Of a DNA stretch of 64,000 bases, positions 16,462-25,688 are shown one piece after another. The stretch comes from Umezawaea sp049997955 (GTDB taxonomy: Bacteria; Actinomycetota; Actinomycetes; Mycobacteriales; Pseudonocardiaceae). Where the stretch lies: positions 139,030-203,029 of the forward strand of contig JAEBDY010000018.1 in NCBI GenBank assembly GCA_049997955.1, written 5' to 3'. Under the pieces are notes generated by a model that saw only the letters and a list, made by a program, of their open reading frames with translations, was not told where the DNA came from and ran no database searches. The translations under genes and the position numbers were made by a program. Each line of letters opens with the position of its first letter. Positions within the stretch are counted from its first letter, which is position 1.

Positions 16462-16905
16462 GGGGTGCGGCACCCGCAGCACCGCGGTCGTCCGCCCACC
16501 CCCTCGGGTCGGCACGGCCGCTCCCGGACTTCGCGATCACGAAGCCATTCCCCCGGCTCGCACCCGGCACCCATTACCGAACGCCCTGTGCCGAACAGGT
16601 GCATTCGCCGATCACCCGGTGTCGATTCACCGCTTCGGGGCGCGAACATCCGCACGCGGCGTGAGCTGCCCGGATGAACCGCACCCCTGCGCAATCCCGA
16701 ACCGCTTCGAGGATCGCGCCGCTCCGCAAGAGAGCATCCACCACATCCACCGCCATTCCGCCTTTTGTCGCAATGCCCCGAAGACCCGGCCCGTTGTGGC
16801 TTTTCGCGCCCTGACCCAGCGTGTGCGACCGTTCACCCGGATCCGCAATTCTTGGCCCCACCGCTGCGGCCGCCCTGGTCAAGACCCCCTGAAGAGGTCG
16901 AGGTC
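16462..16905. other. 444-bp region upstream of the polyketide operon
   Basis: Base composition dips near 16690-16800 (several AT-rich stretches such as GCCTTTTGTCGCAATG), the usual look of a promoter region. It should contain the promoter for the operon starting at 16906. No gene is supported. Confidence 0.4.
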
Positions 16906-18009
16906 ATGCGTACCCTGCTGCTCTTCGACGGTCTCGGTGGCAACAACGACACCCTGGTCGCCACGCTTCGCGAGCTTTACGCCAGACCGGAGAACGCCGC
17001 GTACTTCCACACGGTGTTCACCGTTCTGGACGACGTCCTGAAATACATCGGAAACGAAACACGCGGCGCGGTGCTCCCCACCGACTTGCCCCTGAAACAA
17101 TGGCTCGACTCGTCGGCGGACTTTCCGTCCGACGCGCTGCGGAATTCGATCGTCGCGGGGATCTGCGTGCACGTGTGCCAGGTCTGCCACCTCCAGCCGA
17201 CCGGGCGCGGCGCGGACGACGTGGTCGTGGCGGCGCTCGGGCACAGCATCGGGTTGCAGGCGGCGGTGGTGGCCGGGGTGCGGCACCGGCGGATGGACGA
17301 GTTCCTGGCGCTGGCGGCGAGTTCGCTGAGGCTCGTCGCGCTGAGCCTCGTGCGCGGCCACCAGCTCGACGAGGCGCGCGCGGCCAGTCCGGAGCTGGTG
17401 AGCCGGTACCTGGCGCGGGACGGCAAGGGCCGGACGCCGAGCCCGATGGCGTCGCTGACGGGCATGTCGCGGCACGACCTGAGCAGCGCGGTGCGCCGCC
17501 ACGACCACGACGGACGGTTGTCGGTGAGCCTGGTCAACTCCCCCACCGTCCAGGTGCTCAGCGGGCCGACCGCAGACCTGCTCGACTTCTACTTCGCCCA
17601 CGAGGCCGTGTTCGCCGAGTCGCGGGTGAGCTGGGCGTTCCTGTCCAACTCGATCCCGTTCCACAGCTCTCGACTGGCGCCCGCGGCGCTGCGAGTCCGC
17701 GACGACCTCGGGTTCATCGGCCCGATGCCGGGGGCGGACGCGTTGAAGGTGCCGGTGTACGCCACGGACGCGCCCCGCAACCTCCAGGAGTCGACCGACC
17801 TGGTGCAGGAGTTCCTCGACCAGGTGCTGGTGCGGCCCATCGAGTGGGAGCTGGCCGCGGGCCACGCGATCGGCGACGCCGGGATCGAGCGGGTGGTGGA
17901 TTGCGGCCCCGGTCCGGGCGCGCGCCGGTTCACCCGTGAATGCCTGCGCGCCGACGCCCGCCCGCTGCGCTTCGAGTCGGTCCAGCAGTTCTCGCGCCGA
18001 GCCCGTTAG
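16906..18009 (+). CDS. stand-alone acyltransferase or acyl hydrolase of a trans-AT polyketide pathway
   Basis: The ATG at 16906 follows GAAGAGG, and MRTLLLFDGLGGNN starts a 367-residue protein with the FabD/AT fold. The nucleophile elbow is GHSIG (S114), and the catalytic His is in IPFHSSRLAP (H253). It is longer and more divergent than a normal malonyl-transferase, with an expanded N-terminus and the PFHS variant of PFHT. In trans-AT pathways a true AT is often paired with an AT-like acyl hydrolase (PedC type) that clears stalled chains. Alternatively, it could load a special starter. It is first in an operon with the second AT nine bases downstream. Confidence 0.75.
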   Translation: MRTLLLFDGLGGNNDTLVATLRELYARPENAAYFHTVFTVLDDVLKYIGNETRGAVLPTDLPLKQWLDSSADFPSDALRNSIVAGICVHVCQVCHLQPTGRGADDVVVAALGHSIGLQAAVVAGVRHRRMDEFLALAASSLRLVALSLVRGHQLDEARAASPELVSRYLARDGKGRTPSPMASLTGMSRHDLSSAVRRHDHDGRLSVSLVNSPTVQVLSGPTADLLDFYFAHEAVFAESRVSWAFLSNSIPFHSSRLAPAALRVRDDLGFIGPMPGADALKVPVYATDAPRNLQESTDLVQEFLDQVLVRPIEWELAAGHAIGDAGIERVVDCGPGPGARRFTRECLRADARPLRFESVQQFSRRAR

Positions 18010-18018
18010 GAGACCGCC

Positions 18019-18831
18019 ATGCGTTGTCTGCTCTTCCCCGGTCAGGGCGTGCAGCGGAAGGGAATGGGGGCGGACCTGTTCGCCCGCTTCCCCGACGCCA
18101 CCGCGCTCGCCGACGAGGTCCTCGGCTACTCCATCGAGGAGCTGTGCGTCCGCGACCCCGAGCGGCGCCTGCGCGACACCCGCTACGCGCAGCCCGCCGT
18201 CTTCTTCGTCAACGCCCTGATGGGGTTCGCCGAACAGGGCCACGACTACTACGCCGGGCACAGCCTCGGCGAGTACAACGCGCTGGTCGCGGCCGGTGTG
18301 CTCGACCTGGAGGCCGGACTGCGGCTGGTCCGGCGCCGGGCCGAGCTGATGGCCGGGATCACCGGCGGCGGGATGTCGGCGGTGCAGGGCGTGCCGGTGT
18401 CGTTCGTGCGGCGGGCGCTGATCGAGACCGGGCTGACGGGGGTGTTCGTCGCCAACCTCAACGCCGACACCCAGACCACGATCGCGGGCGACCGCGCGGA
18501 GATCGCGGTGGCGGCCAAGGCCATCGCCGCGCTGCCGGGGTCGAGGGTCGTCCCGATCAACGTCAGCGGCCCGTTCCACACCCCGCTCATGGCGCCCGCG
18601 GAGGCCAGGTTCCGGGAGGTGCTCGCCGAGTTCGAGTTCCACCCGGCCCGCACGCCGGTGGTCTCCAGCGTCACCGGCGAACCGTTCGACGGTCCCGACC
18701 TGCTGGCCCGCCAGCTGTCGTCGCCCGTCGAGTGGGTGCGAACCGTGACCACGCTGCGCGCGGCGGGCGTCACCACGTTCGACGAGGTGCACGGCAAGAC
18801 CCTGAGCTCGCTCGTCCACAAGATCGCCTGA
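18019..18831 (+). CDS. trans-acting malonyl-CoA:ACP acyltransferase
   Basis: A compact 270-residue FabD-type protein: LLFPGQGVQRKGMG at the N-terminus, GHSLGEYNALVAAG with catalytic S82, the acid-binding arginine region RLVRRRAELM, and GPFHTPLM with H187. These are the canonical malonyl-specific features, so it probably loads malonyl units onto the carrier protein of the AT-less synthase that starts 12 bases downstream. It is shorter than typical FabD because the C-terminal tail is trimmed. Confidence 0.88.
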   Translation: MRCLLFPGQGVQRKGMGADLFARFPDATALADEVLGYSIEELCVRDPERRLRDTRYAQPAVFFVNALMGFAEQGHDYYAGHSLGEYNALVAAGVLDLEAGLRLVRRRAELMAGITGGGMSAVQGVPVSFVRRALIETGLTGVFVANLNADTQTTIAGDRAEIAVAAKAIAALPGSRVVPINVSGPFHTPLMAPAEARFREVLAEFEFHPARTPVVSSVTGEPFDGPDLLARQLSSPVEWVRTVTTLRAAGVTTFDEVHGKTLSSLVHKIA

Positions 18832-18842
18832 GGAAGGGTGCT

Positions 18843-21800
18843 ATGAACACGGACATCGCGATCGTCGGCGTGTCGGTCGACGTCCCGGGGGCCCACGACC
18901 TCGACGCGTTCTGGCGGATCATCAGCACGGGCGGCAGCTCGGTGCGACCGTTCCCGCAGGACCGGCGGCGCAAGCTCGACGAGTACATCCGCTACCTGCG
19001 GGCGACCAGCGTGGACCCGGTGCCGGACCCGGACATCGACTACCACAACGGGTCCTTCCTGGACACGGTGGACACCTTCGACTACGCGGCGTTCGGGATG
19101 AACCCGCGGCAGGCCACGCTGACCGACCCGCACCACCGGATGGTCATGCGGGCGATGTTCCTGGCGTTCGAGGACGCCGGGTACTCCGTGGACCGGTTGC
19201 GCGGCAGCAGGACCGGCGTGTTCGTCGGTTTCGCGGTCAACCCCGGCTCGACGTACCTGGACTACATCTGCCGCATCGACCCGACCGTGGGCCAGCAGGC
19301 GATCACCGGGAACATCCCGACGATGCTGGCGAACCGGCTGTCGCACCTGCTGGACCTGCGCGGCCCCAGTCTCGTCGTGGACACCGCGTGCTCCGCGACG
19401 CTGGTCGCCGTGCACCAGGCCAAGAACGCGCTGCTGATGGGCGACTGCGACATGGCCGTGGTCGGCGGCGCGCGGATCGTGTTCGCGCCGGTCAAGCACC
19501 CGCACTCCAACATCGGCATCGAGTCCTCCGACGGCGTGACCCGGACGTTCGACGAGGCGGCCGACGGCACCGGGTTCGGCGAGGGCTCGGGCGCGGTCGT
19601 GCTCAAGCGGATGGAGCAGGCCCTCGCGGACGGCGACCAGGTCTACGCGGTCCTCAAGGGCAGCGCGGTCAACCACGACGGCAACACCGAGGGCATCACC
19701 AACCCCGACTCCGACTCGCAGGCCGAGCTGCTGCTGGCCGCTTGGCGCGACGCCGACGTCGACCCGCGCACCATCGGCTACTTCGAGGCGCACGGCACGG
19801 CGACCCGCGTGGGCGACCCGATCGAGCACGAGGGCATGAAGCGCGCGTTCGCCAAGCACACCGACGACCGCGGTTTCTGCGCGGTGGGCACGGTCAAGGC
19901 CAACGTCGGCCACCTGTTCGAGGGCTCGGGGGTGATCGGCCTGATCAAGGCGGTCGCGGTGCTGCGCAACGGGATGATCCCGCCGCAGGCCAACTTCGAC
20001 ACCCCGAACCCGAAGCTCGACTTCGCGTCCGGGCCGCTCTACGTGCCGACGACCCTGCGCCCGTGGGAGTCCGACGGACCGCGCCGCTGCGGCGTGAGCG
20101 CGTTCGGGCTCGGCGGCACCAACGCGCACGCCGTGCTGGAGGAGCACCCCTCCGCCGCGCGCCCGGAGCCGTCGGAGGGCGAGGTCCTGTTCACGCTGTC
20201 CGCCGCCACCCCGCGTTCGTTGACGTGGCTGGTGGAGCGGTACGTCCGGTTCATCGACGGTGGCGGGTTGGCCGACGTCGACATCGCCGACATCGCCTAC
20301 ACCACCAGGGTTTCCCGCAGTTCGCACCGGCACCGGATCGCGGTCCTGGTGTCCGATGTGGACGGCCTGCGGCGCGGCCTGGCCGAGCTGCTGGTCAACG
20401 GGCAGCGCCCGATCACCGGACCGCTGGCGGCACAGGCGAAGTCATACCTCGCGGGCGGCCCGGTCGACAGCTCCCGACCGGCGGACCGCGCGCCCCGGAT
20501 CGTCCGGCTCCCCGGCTACGCCTTCGACGAGACCCTCGCCTGGATGGAGTTCCCGGACACCTGGCGGGCCCAGTTGTCGTTGGCCACCACCGACGAGCGC
20601 CACCCGGTCACCCACGACGTCGAGTTCCAGCCCACCCCCGCCCTGCCGCGGACCGGCGTGCCCGCGAGCGCGTCGGTGCTGGCGCTGGTCGACCCGGCCA
20701 CCGACGCCGAGGCGTTCCTCGCGACGGCCGACCTCGGCGACGTGCGGGTGCTGCGGCTCGGCGAGGACTTCACCACCGACTCGTTCGACGACATCGCCCG
20801 GCTGGTCGGCGACGAGAACGTCACGCACGTCGTGCACGCCCTGGCGTTCGAACCCACCCCCGCCACCGACGTCGAGGAGGTCGAGCGGCGCACCGCGAAG
20901 AACCTGAACAGCCTGTTCCACCTGTCGAAGGCGTTGATGGCGGCGGGTGTGAAGGTCGACCTGGCGGTGGTGACGCGAACCGCCGTGTGCGCCGTGGAGG
21001 GCGACACCACGGCCGTCACCGAGAACGCCGCGCTGGTCGGCTTCGGCAAGGTGATCGGCCGCGAGTACCCGTACATCAAGGTGAAGCACCTCGACGTGGA
21101 CACGGCCGTGCCGGGCGAGGCGCTGACGGCGGAGGTGTTCTCCGCCGAGCACGGCCTGTTCCTGCTGCGCGGCTCGGAACGGTCGCGCGAGGTGTTCGTG
21201 GAGGTGCCCGAGGTCGACACCGACGGCCCCCGGACCTACCTCAAGCCCGGCGGCACCTACCTGATCACCGGTGGCACCGGCGCGCTCGGGCTGGCGGTGG
21301 CGCGGTCGTTCGCCGAGAAGCAGCCCGACACCACCCTGGTGCTGCTCAGCCGCTCGGGCATGCCCGACCGCGACCGGTGGGACGACCTGCTCGCCGCGGG
21401 CACGTCGACCGAGCGGATCACCACGGTCCGCGACCTGGAAGCCATGGGCACCAAGGTGCTGGTGCGCGCGGCCGACGCGGGCGACCCGAAAGCGCTCGCG
21501 GCCGCCGTCACCGGTATCCAGCAGGAGTGCGGGCGGATCGACGGCATCGTGCACGCCGCGGGCCTGCCCGGTGGGGCCACGCTGATGTTCCGCCTGCCGG
21601 AGGACTTCGACGAGGTCGTCCGGGTGAAGCTGCACGGCGCGTTCGTGCTCGACGAGCTGACCCGTGACGACCGGCCCGACTTCATCGTGCACTTCTCGTC
21701 GGTGGCCTCGGTGTTCCCCGCGCCCGGCCAGGCCGACTACGCGGCGGGCAACTACTACCTGGACAACCTCGCCCGCTCGCAGGCGGGCGGACCGTGCCAC

Positions 21801-22391
21801 GTGGTCGCGCTGGACTGGGTGGCGTGGAAGGAGATCGGCATGGCCGTCGACCACGGCACCAACGGCGACACCATGTTCAAGGCGCTCCCGACGACCGTGG
21901 GGCTCGACGTCGTGGACGCCGCCCTGCGGTCCCGACGGCCGCGCCTGTTCGCGGGCGAGCTGAACTACCGGGGCGAGCTGATCCACCTGCTGCGCTCCTA
22001 CGACGTGCCGCTGTCGGCCGACATCGACGCCAAGGTCGAACGCGAGATGCACGCGCTGGAGGAACGGCTGCTCCAGGCGTCGGAGAAGATCAAGGCCACC
22101 GTCGCCGCCGTGCAGGTGGAGCTGAAGGGCCGGGAGAACGGCGAGTACACCGACGTGGAGCAGTCGGTCGCGCAGTGCCTCGCCCTCGCCTTCGGCTACC
22201 CCGCGCTGGACGTCGAGGCCGACTTCTTCGAACTGGGCGGCGACTCCATCATGGCCGCGTCCGTGGCGAGCACGATCGCCGTCCGCCACGGCGTGCACTA
22301 CGACGTCGCGGACCTGCTCGCCGACCGCACGATCTCGGAAATCGCCTACCACATCGAAGAACTGGTCGAGTTCGCGGAAGACGTGGCCTGA
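18843..22391 (+). CDS. AT-less modular polyketide synthase, KS-KR-ACP
   Basis: A 1182-residue single-module synthase. The ketosynthase spans about residues 1-430, with C183 in DTACSATL, H317 in HGTATRVGDP and H357 in KANVGHLFEGS. Next comes an AT-remnant linker with a post-AT-like LPGYAF. A ketoreductase follows at about 600-1010: a structural subdomain, then the NADPH motif TGGTGALG (809-816) and SSVASVF plus Y966/N970 in ADYAAGN. The carrier protein has phosphopantetheine Ser S1135 in GGDSIM. No AT, DH, ER or thioesterase is present, which fits acyl loading in trans. The product would be a beta-hydroxyacyl thioester, made once or iteratively. GAGGAAGG precedes the ATG, and the stop overlaps the MATE start (TGATG). 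Confidence 0.93.
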   Translation: MNTDIAIVGVSVDVPGAHDLDAFWRIISTGGSSVRPFPQDRRRKLDEYIRYLRATSVDPVPDPDIDYHNGSFLDTVDTFDYAAFGMNPRQATLTDPHHRMVMRAMFLAFEDAGYSVDRLRGSRTGVFVGFAVNPGSTYLDYICRIDPTVGQQAITGNIPTMLANRLSHLLDLRGPSLVVDTACSATLVAVHQAKNALLMGDCDMAVVGGARIVFAPVKHPHSNIGIESSDGVTRTFDEAADGTGFGEGSGAVVLKRMEQALADGDQVYAVLKGSAVNHDGNTEGITNPDSDSQAELLLAAWRDADVDPRTIGYFEAHGTATRVGDPIEHEGMKRAFAKHTDDRGFCAVGTVKANVGHLFEGSGVIGLIKAVAVLRNGMIPPQANFDTPNPKLDFASGPLYVPTTLRPWESDGPRRCGVSAFGLGGTNAHAVLEEHPSAARPEPSEGEVLFTLSAATPRSLTWLVERYVRFIDGGGLADVDIADIAYTTRVSRSSHRHRIAVLVSDVDGLRRGLAELLVNGQRPITGPLAAQAKSYLAGGPVDSSRPADRAPRIVRLPGYAFDETLAWMEFPDTWRAQLSLATTDERHPVTHDVEFQPTPALPRTGVPASASVLALVDPATDAEAFLATADLGDVRVLRLGEDFTTDSFDDIARLVGDENVTHVVHALAFEPTPATDVEEVERRTAKNLNSLFHLSKALMAAGVKVDLAVVTRTAVCAVEGDTTAVTENAALVGFGKVIGREYPYIKVKHLDVDTAVPGEALTAEVFSAEHGLFLLRGSERSREVFVEVPEVDTDGPRTYLKPGGTYLITGGTGALGLAVARSFAEKQPDTTLVLLSRSGMPDRDRWDDLLAAGTSTERITTVRDLEAMGTKVLVRAADAGDPKALAAAVTGIQQECGRIDGIVHAAGLPGGATLMFRLPEDFDEVVRVKLHGAFVLDELTRDDRPDFIVHFSSVASVFPAPGQADYAAGNYYLDNLARSQAGGPCHVVALDWVAWKEIGMAVDHGTNGDTMFKALPTTVGLDVVDAALRSRRPRLFAGELNYRGELIHLLRSYDVPLSADIDAKVEREMHALEERLLQASEKIKATVAAVQVELKGRENGEYTDVEQSVAQCLALAFGYPALDVEADFFELGGDSIMAASVASTIAVRHGVHYDVADLLADRTISEIAYHIEELVEFAEDVA

Positions 22392-23728
22392 TGACCGACA
22401 TGACGACGGGGCCCGCGCTGCGCAAGATCGTCGGCTTCGCGCTGCCCCTCACCGCGGCCAACCTGCTCCAGCAGGGGTACGTGCTGATCGACGGCATCCT
22501 CGTCGGGCACTACGTCGGCGTCGACGGGCTGGCCGCCGTCGGTGTCGCGGGCCCGATGTTCTACCTGCTCAACGCGATGTTCATCGGCCTCGGCACCGCG
22601 TTCACCATCCGGCTGGCGCACCTGCGCGGGGCCCAGCAGGACGGTGAGCGCCGAGGTGTGGTGCTCGCGCTGGCACTGGTCACGGCGGTGTGGTCGGCGG
22701 GGTGCGTCCTGCTGGCGACCGTGCTGGCCCGCCCGGTCCTGTCGCTGATGGGCATCCACGGGCAGCTGGCGGAGGACTGCGCCCTGTTCTTCGGGACGCT
22801 GTCGATGGGTTTCCCGGCGATGTTCGGGCTCGCCGCCGTCAGCGCCTACTTCCGCGGCCTCGGCAACTCGCGGGCGGCGATGTGGGTGCAGGGCTTCGGC
22901 AACGTGGCGAACATCGTGCTGGTCTGGCTGTTCCTCTCGGTGCTGGGCATGGGGGTCGGCGGCGCGGCACTGGCGACCGTGCTCGCCAGCGCCTGCGCGC
23001 TCGTCGTCGGGCTCGTCGCCGCCCGACGCCTCTACCCGTTGGCGCGCAAGCAGGCCGAACCGGCCGTGCGGCGCGAACTCGTGGACGCCGTGCGGCTGGG
23101 ATTCCCGTTGGCCAGTCAGCACATCATCCTCGCGGTGGGGATCATGGTGCTGGTCTGGATCATCCAGTCCTACGGCGCCGTGGTGCTCGCGGCGTTCACC
23201 ATCGTGTCCCGGCTGGAGCTGTTCACCGGGATGCTGTTCCTGGACTTCTCCGGCGCGGTGACCGCGTTCGTGGCGCAGAACCTGGGCGGCGCGGACCGGG
23301 ACCGCGCGCGAAGGGGACTGGTGCAGACGATCGGGCTCACCGCGGGCCTGAGCGTCGCGGTGTCGGCGGCGGTCCTGCTGGCGCGGGGGCCCATCGCCGG
23401 GCTGTTCACCGCCGACCCGGCGACGCGGGAGCTGACCGAGCGGTACATCCTGATCATCTACCCGTTCCTGGTGCTATACACGGTGATGGTGGTCCTGCAC
23501 GGCTACCTCAACGGGTCGCGGCGGACCACGGCGCCGTTGATCTGCACGCTCATCGCGTTCGTGATCGTCCAGGTCCCGTTCGCCTACCTGCTCAACGAGC
23601 CGTTCGGCATCGACGCCGTCATGTGGGCCGTGGTCGCGGGCTGGACGGCGGGGCTGGGCTACACCGTGTTCTGCCTGCGGGGCGTGCTGTTCGCGCGGCC
23701 CGCGCCCGTCCTGGCGAGTTCGTCGTGA
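22391..23728 (+). CDS. MATE family exporter
   Basis: A 445-residue membrane protein with about 12 hydrophobic segments. It starts MTDMTTGPALRKIVGFALPLTAANLLQQ and contains MATE-type motifs (DGILVGHYVGVDGLAAVG, FRGLGNSRAAMW, FSGAVTAFVAQNLGGADRDRARRG). MATE proteins expel small molecules using H+ or Na+ gradients. Its position between the synthase and the condensation protein, with overlaps at both ends (1 base before, 4 bases after), makes it the likely exporter of the pathway product. Confidence 0.92.
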   Translation: MTDMTTGPALRKIVGFALPLTAANLLQQGYVLIDGILVGHYVGVDGLAAVGVAGPMFYLLNAMFIGLGTAFTIRLAHLRGAQQDGERRGVVLALALVTAVWSAGCVLLATVLARPVLSLMGIHGQLAEDCALFFGTLSMGFPAMFGLAAVSAYFRGLGNSRAAMWVQGFGNVANIVLVWLFLSVLGMGVGGAALATVLASACALVVGLVAARRLYPLARKQAEPAVRRELVDAVRLGFPLASQHIILAVGIMVLVWIIQSYGAVVLAAFTIVSRLELFTGMLFLDFSGAVTAFVAQNLGGADRDRARRGLVQTIGLTAGLSVAVSAAVLLARGPIAGLFTADPATRELTERYILIIYPFLVLYTVMVVLHGYLNGSRRTTAPLICTLIAFVIVQVPFAYLLNEPFGIDAVMWAVVAGWTAGLGYTVFCLRGVLFARPAPVLASSS

Positions 23729-25098
23729 TCACCGGGAGCACGGTCCAGGCCGAGTTCCACGGCGGACGGGCGCGGGTCGGCCCGCTGACGTGGGGCCAGC
23801 AGGGCACCTGGGACGGCATCCACGAGTGGCTGCCGGAGGTGAAGCCGTTCTTCGTGCTGACCCGGTGGCTGCCCGTGCCGCTGCTGCTGTCGGTCGGCGA
23901 CGTGCTGGAGCAGCTCAGCGAACTGCTGCTGCGGCACGAGTCGCTGCGCACCCTGTTCCACCCGTCGCCGCGGGGCGACGCGACGCAGGAGGTGCTGGCG
24001 TCCGGCGCGGTCGACGTCGCCGTGTACGACCGGCCCGCCGACGACGCGGTGGACTTCACCAGCATCGTCACCGACTGCCTGGTGCGGGCCGGGGCCACGG
24101 CGTTCGCCCACGACAAGGAGTTGCCGATCCGGGTGTCCCTGGCGCTGCACGAGGGCATCCCGGTGCTCGTGGTCCTCGGGATCTCGCACATGGCCGCCGA
24201 CCACACCGGCACCGAACTGCTCGTCGCCGAGTTGGCGGCCATGCTGCGGGCCCGCGCCGACGGGAAGGCCGTGCCCGCGGCCAAGCCGTCGGTGCAGCCG
24301 GTGGACCTGGCCACCCGGCAGAACTCGCCGGACGGCCAGTTGCTGAACATCGAGGCGATGCGGCACCTCCGGGAGCAGGTGGCCCGGATGCCGTCCTCGA
24401 CCGCGCCCGACCGGGCCGTGCCGGAGTCACCGCGGTTCGTGCGGGGCGAGATCGAGTCCGACGCGCTGCCGGTCGCGGTCCGGACGGCGGCCCGTCGGCT
24501 CCGGACGACCACGTCGGTCGTGCTGCTGTCGATCACCACCGCGCTGCTCCGCTGCTTCTGCCCGGGTCCGACCTACCGGCTGGACGTCATGCAGAGCAAC
24601 AGGTTGGCTCCCGACCTGTTCACCGCGGTGACGACGATGAACCAGGCCGTCAAGACCGTCGTGGACCTGGACGTGGACGATTTCGACGAGGTGTTCCGGC
24701 GCTCGGCGCTGACGATGGCCGCGGCCAAGCGCCACGCCCGGCACGACGGCAGGCTGGCGCGGGAGGTGCTCCGCGACGTCGTCCTGCCGCCCGGCTGCCA
24801 GGTGAACGACATGTGGTCCACGCTGCCCAGGTCCCGCACGACGTCCACGACCCCCGCTCCGACGACGCTCGCCTGGCCGGAGCGGACCACCCACGAGGAC
24901 ATGGCGCTGTACCTGGACACCGGCGGCACGCCGGAGCGGATGCGGCTGTCGGTGATGGCCGACACCGCCCTGCTGCCGCCGGACGACATCCGCGCGTTCC
25001 TGTTCGCGTTCGAGCGGATCGCGACGGACCTGGCGGCGGGCGACGTGCCGCTGGACCGGGTCGGGGAGGTGTTCGCCGAACAGCGGGAGCGCGGCTAG
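23725..25098 (+). CDS. stand-alone condensation-domain protein with altered active-site motif
   Basis: The GTG at 23725 overlaps the MATE stop by 4 bases (GTGA). The 457 residues follow the NRPS condensation fold: PLTWGQQGTWDGIHEW at the start, LLLRHESLRTLF, and a second-half TTSVVLLSITTALLRC and LDVMQSNRL. The catalytic HHxxxDG motif reads SHMAADH (S154, H155, D159, H160). The second His and the Asp are kept, but the first His is Ser and the Gly is His. It may join the polyketide acyl chain to an amine or alcohol, or it may be a non-catalytic binder. It closes the operon and its end overlaps the convergent GNAT gene by 4 bases. Confidence 0.82.
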   Translation: MITGSTVQAEFHGGRARVGPLTWGQQGTWDGIHEWLPEVKPFFVLTRWLPVPLLLSVGDVLEQLSELLLRHESLRTLFHPSPRGDATQEVLASGAVDVAVYDRPADDAVDFTSIVTDCLVRAGATAFAHDKELPIRVSLALHEGIPVLVVLGISHMAADHTGTELLVAELAAMLRARADGKAVPAAKPSVQPVDLATRQNSPDGQLLNIEAMRHLREQVARMPSSTAPDRAVPESPRFVRGEIESDALPVAVRTAARRLRTTTSVVLLSITTALLRCFCPGPTYRLDVMQSNRLAPDLFTAVTTMNQAVKTVVDLDVDDFDEVFRRSALTMAAAKRHARHDGRLAREVLRDVVLPPGCQVNDMWSTLPRSRTTSTTPAPTTLAWPERTTHEDMALYLDTGGTPERMRLSVMADTALLPPDDIRAFLFAFERIATDLAAGDVPLDRVGEVFAEQRERG

Positions 25099-25655
25099 GG
25101 CGGCGGGGGCAGTTCGTCGTCCAGCAGGGCGTAGACGAGTTCCTCGCCCCACTCGCCCTTGAAGATGTCGTTGTGCCGGAAGTGCGCCTCCTTGCGCATC
25201 CCCAACCGCTCCATCAGCCTGATCGACGCGGTGTTCCGCCCGTCGCAGCGGCCGACGATCCGGTGCAGCCCGAGGTGGGCGAAACCCAGTCGCAGCGCCA
25301 CTTCCGCGGCCTCGGTCGCGTACCCGTGCCCGCCGTGACCGGGGTGGAAGACGAAGCCGAACTCGCCCTGCCGCCACTCCTCGTGCAGCCACTCCACGTG
25401 CACCTCGCCGATCACGTCACCGGTGTCGCGGCGCTGCACGGCCAGCGTGAACGACTCCCCCACCGCGGTCGGCCACTCCACCGCGATCTTCTGCTCCAGC
25501 GCGATCCTGCTCTCCTCGCGGGTGCGCGCCGACCAGTACAGGTAGCGGGCCACCTCGGGCAGCGACTGCCACGAGTGCAGGGCGTCCAGGTCGTCCACCG
25601 TGAAAGGACGCAGCACCAGCCGTTCGGTCGTGATCGGGAACTCGGGTTTCGGCAC
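25095..25655 (-). CDS. GNAT N-acetyltransferase, RimJ/RimL-like
   Basis: A 186-residue acetyl-CoA-dependent transferase of the RimJ-like branch (Acetyltransf_3). It starts with ITTERLVLRPFTVDDLDALHSWQ and has GEVHVEWLHEEWRQGEFGFVFHPGHGGHGYATEAAEVALRLGF, where GHGGHGYA lies in the acetyl-CoA pyrophosphate-binding loop region. It ends with the family's GRCDGRNTASIRLMERLGMRKEAHFRHN. Such enzymes acetylate protein N-termini or small amines. Its own substrate is unknown. It is convergent with the condensation gene and not part of that operon. Confidence 0.9.
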   Translation of the reverse strand: MPKPEFPITTERLVLRPFTVDDLDALHSWQSLPEVARYLYWSARTREESRIALEQKIAVEWPTAVGESFTLAVQRRDTGDVIGEVHVEWLHEEWRQGEFGFVFHPGHGGHGYATEAAEVALRLGFAHLGLHRIVGRCDGRNTASIRLMERLGMRKEAHFRHNDIFKGEWGEELVYALLDDELPPPP

Positions 25656-25688
25656 CCCCGCAACCTACTGCGCCCTAGGCTGCCGGGA

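Noticed and set aside
18249..20333. 694-residue minus-strand frame inside the polyketide synthase
   Set aside because: Shadow of the KS coding frame; no domain recognisable.
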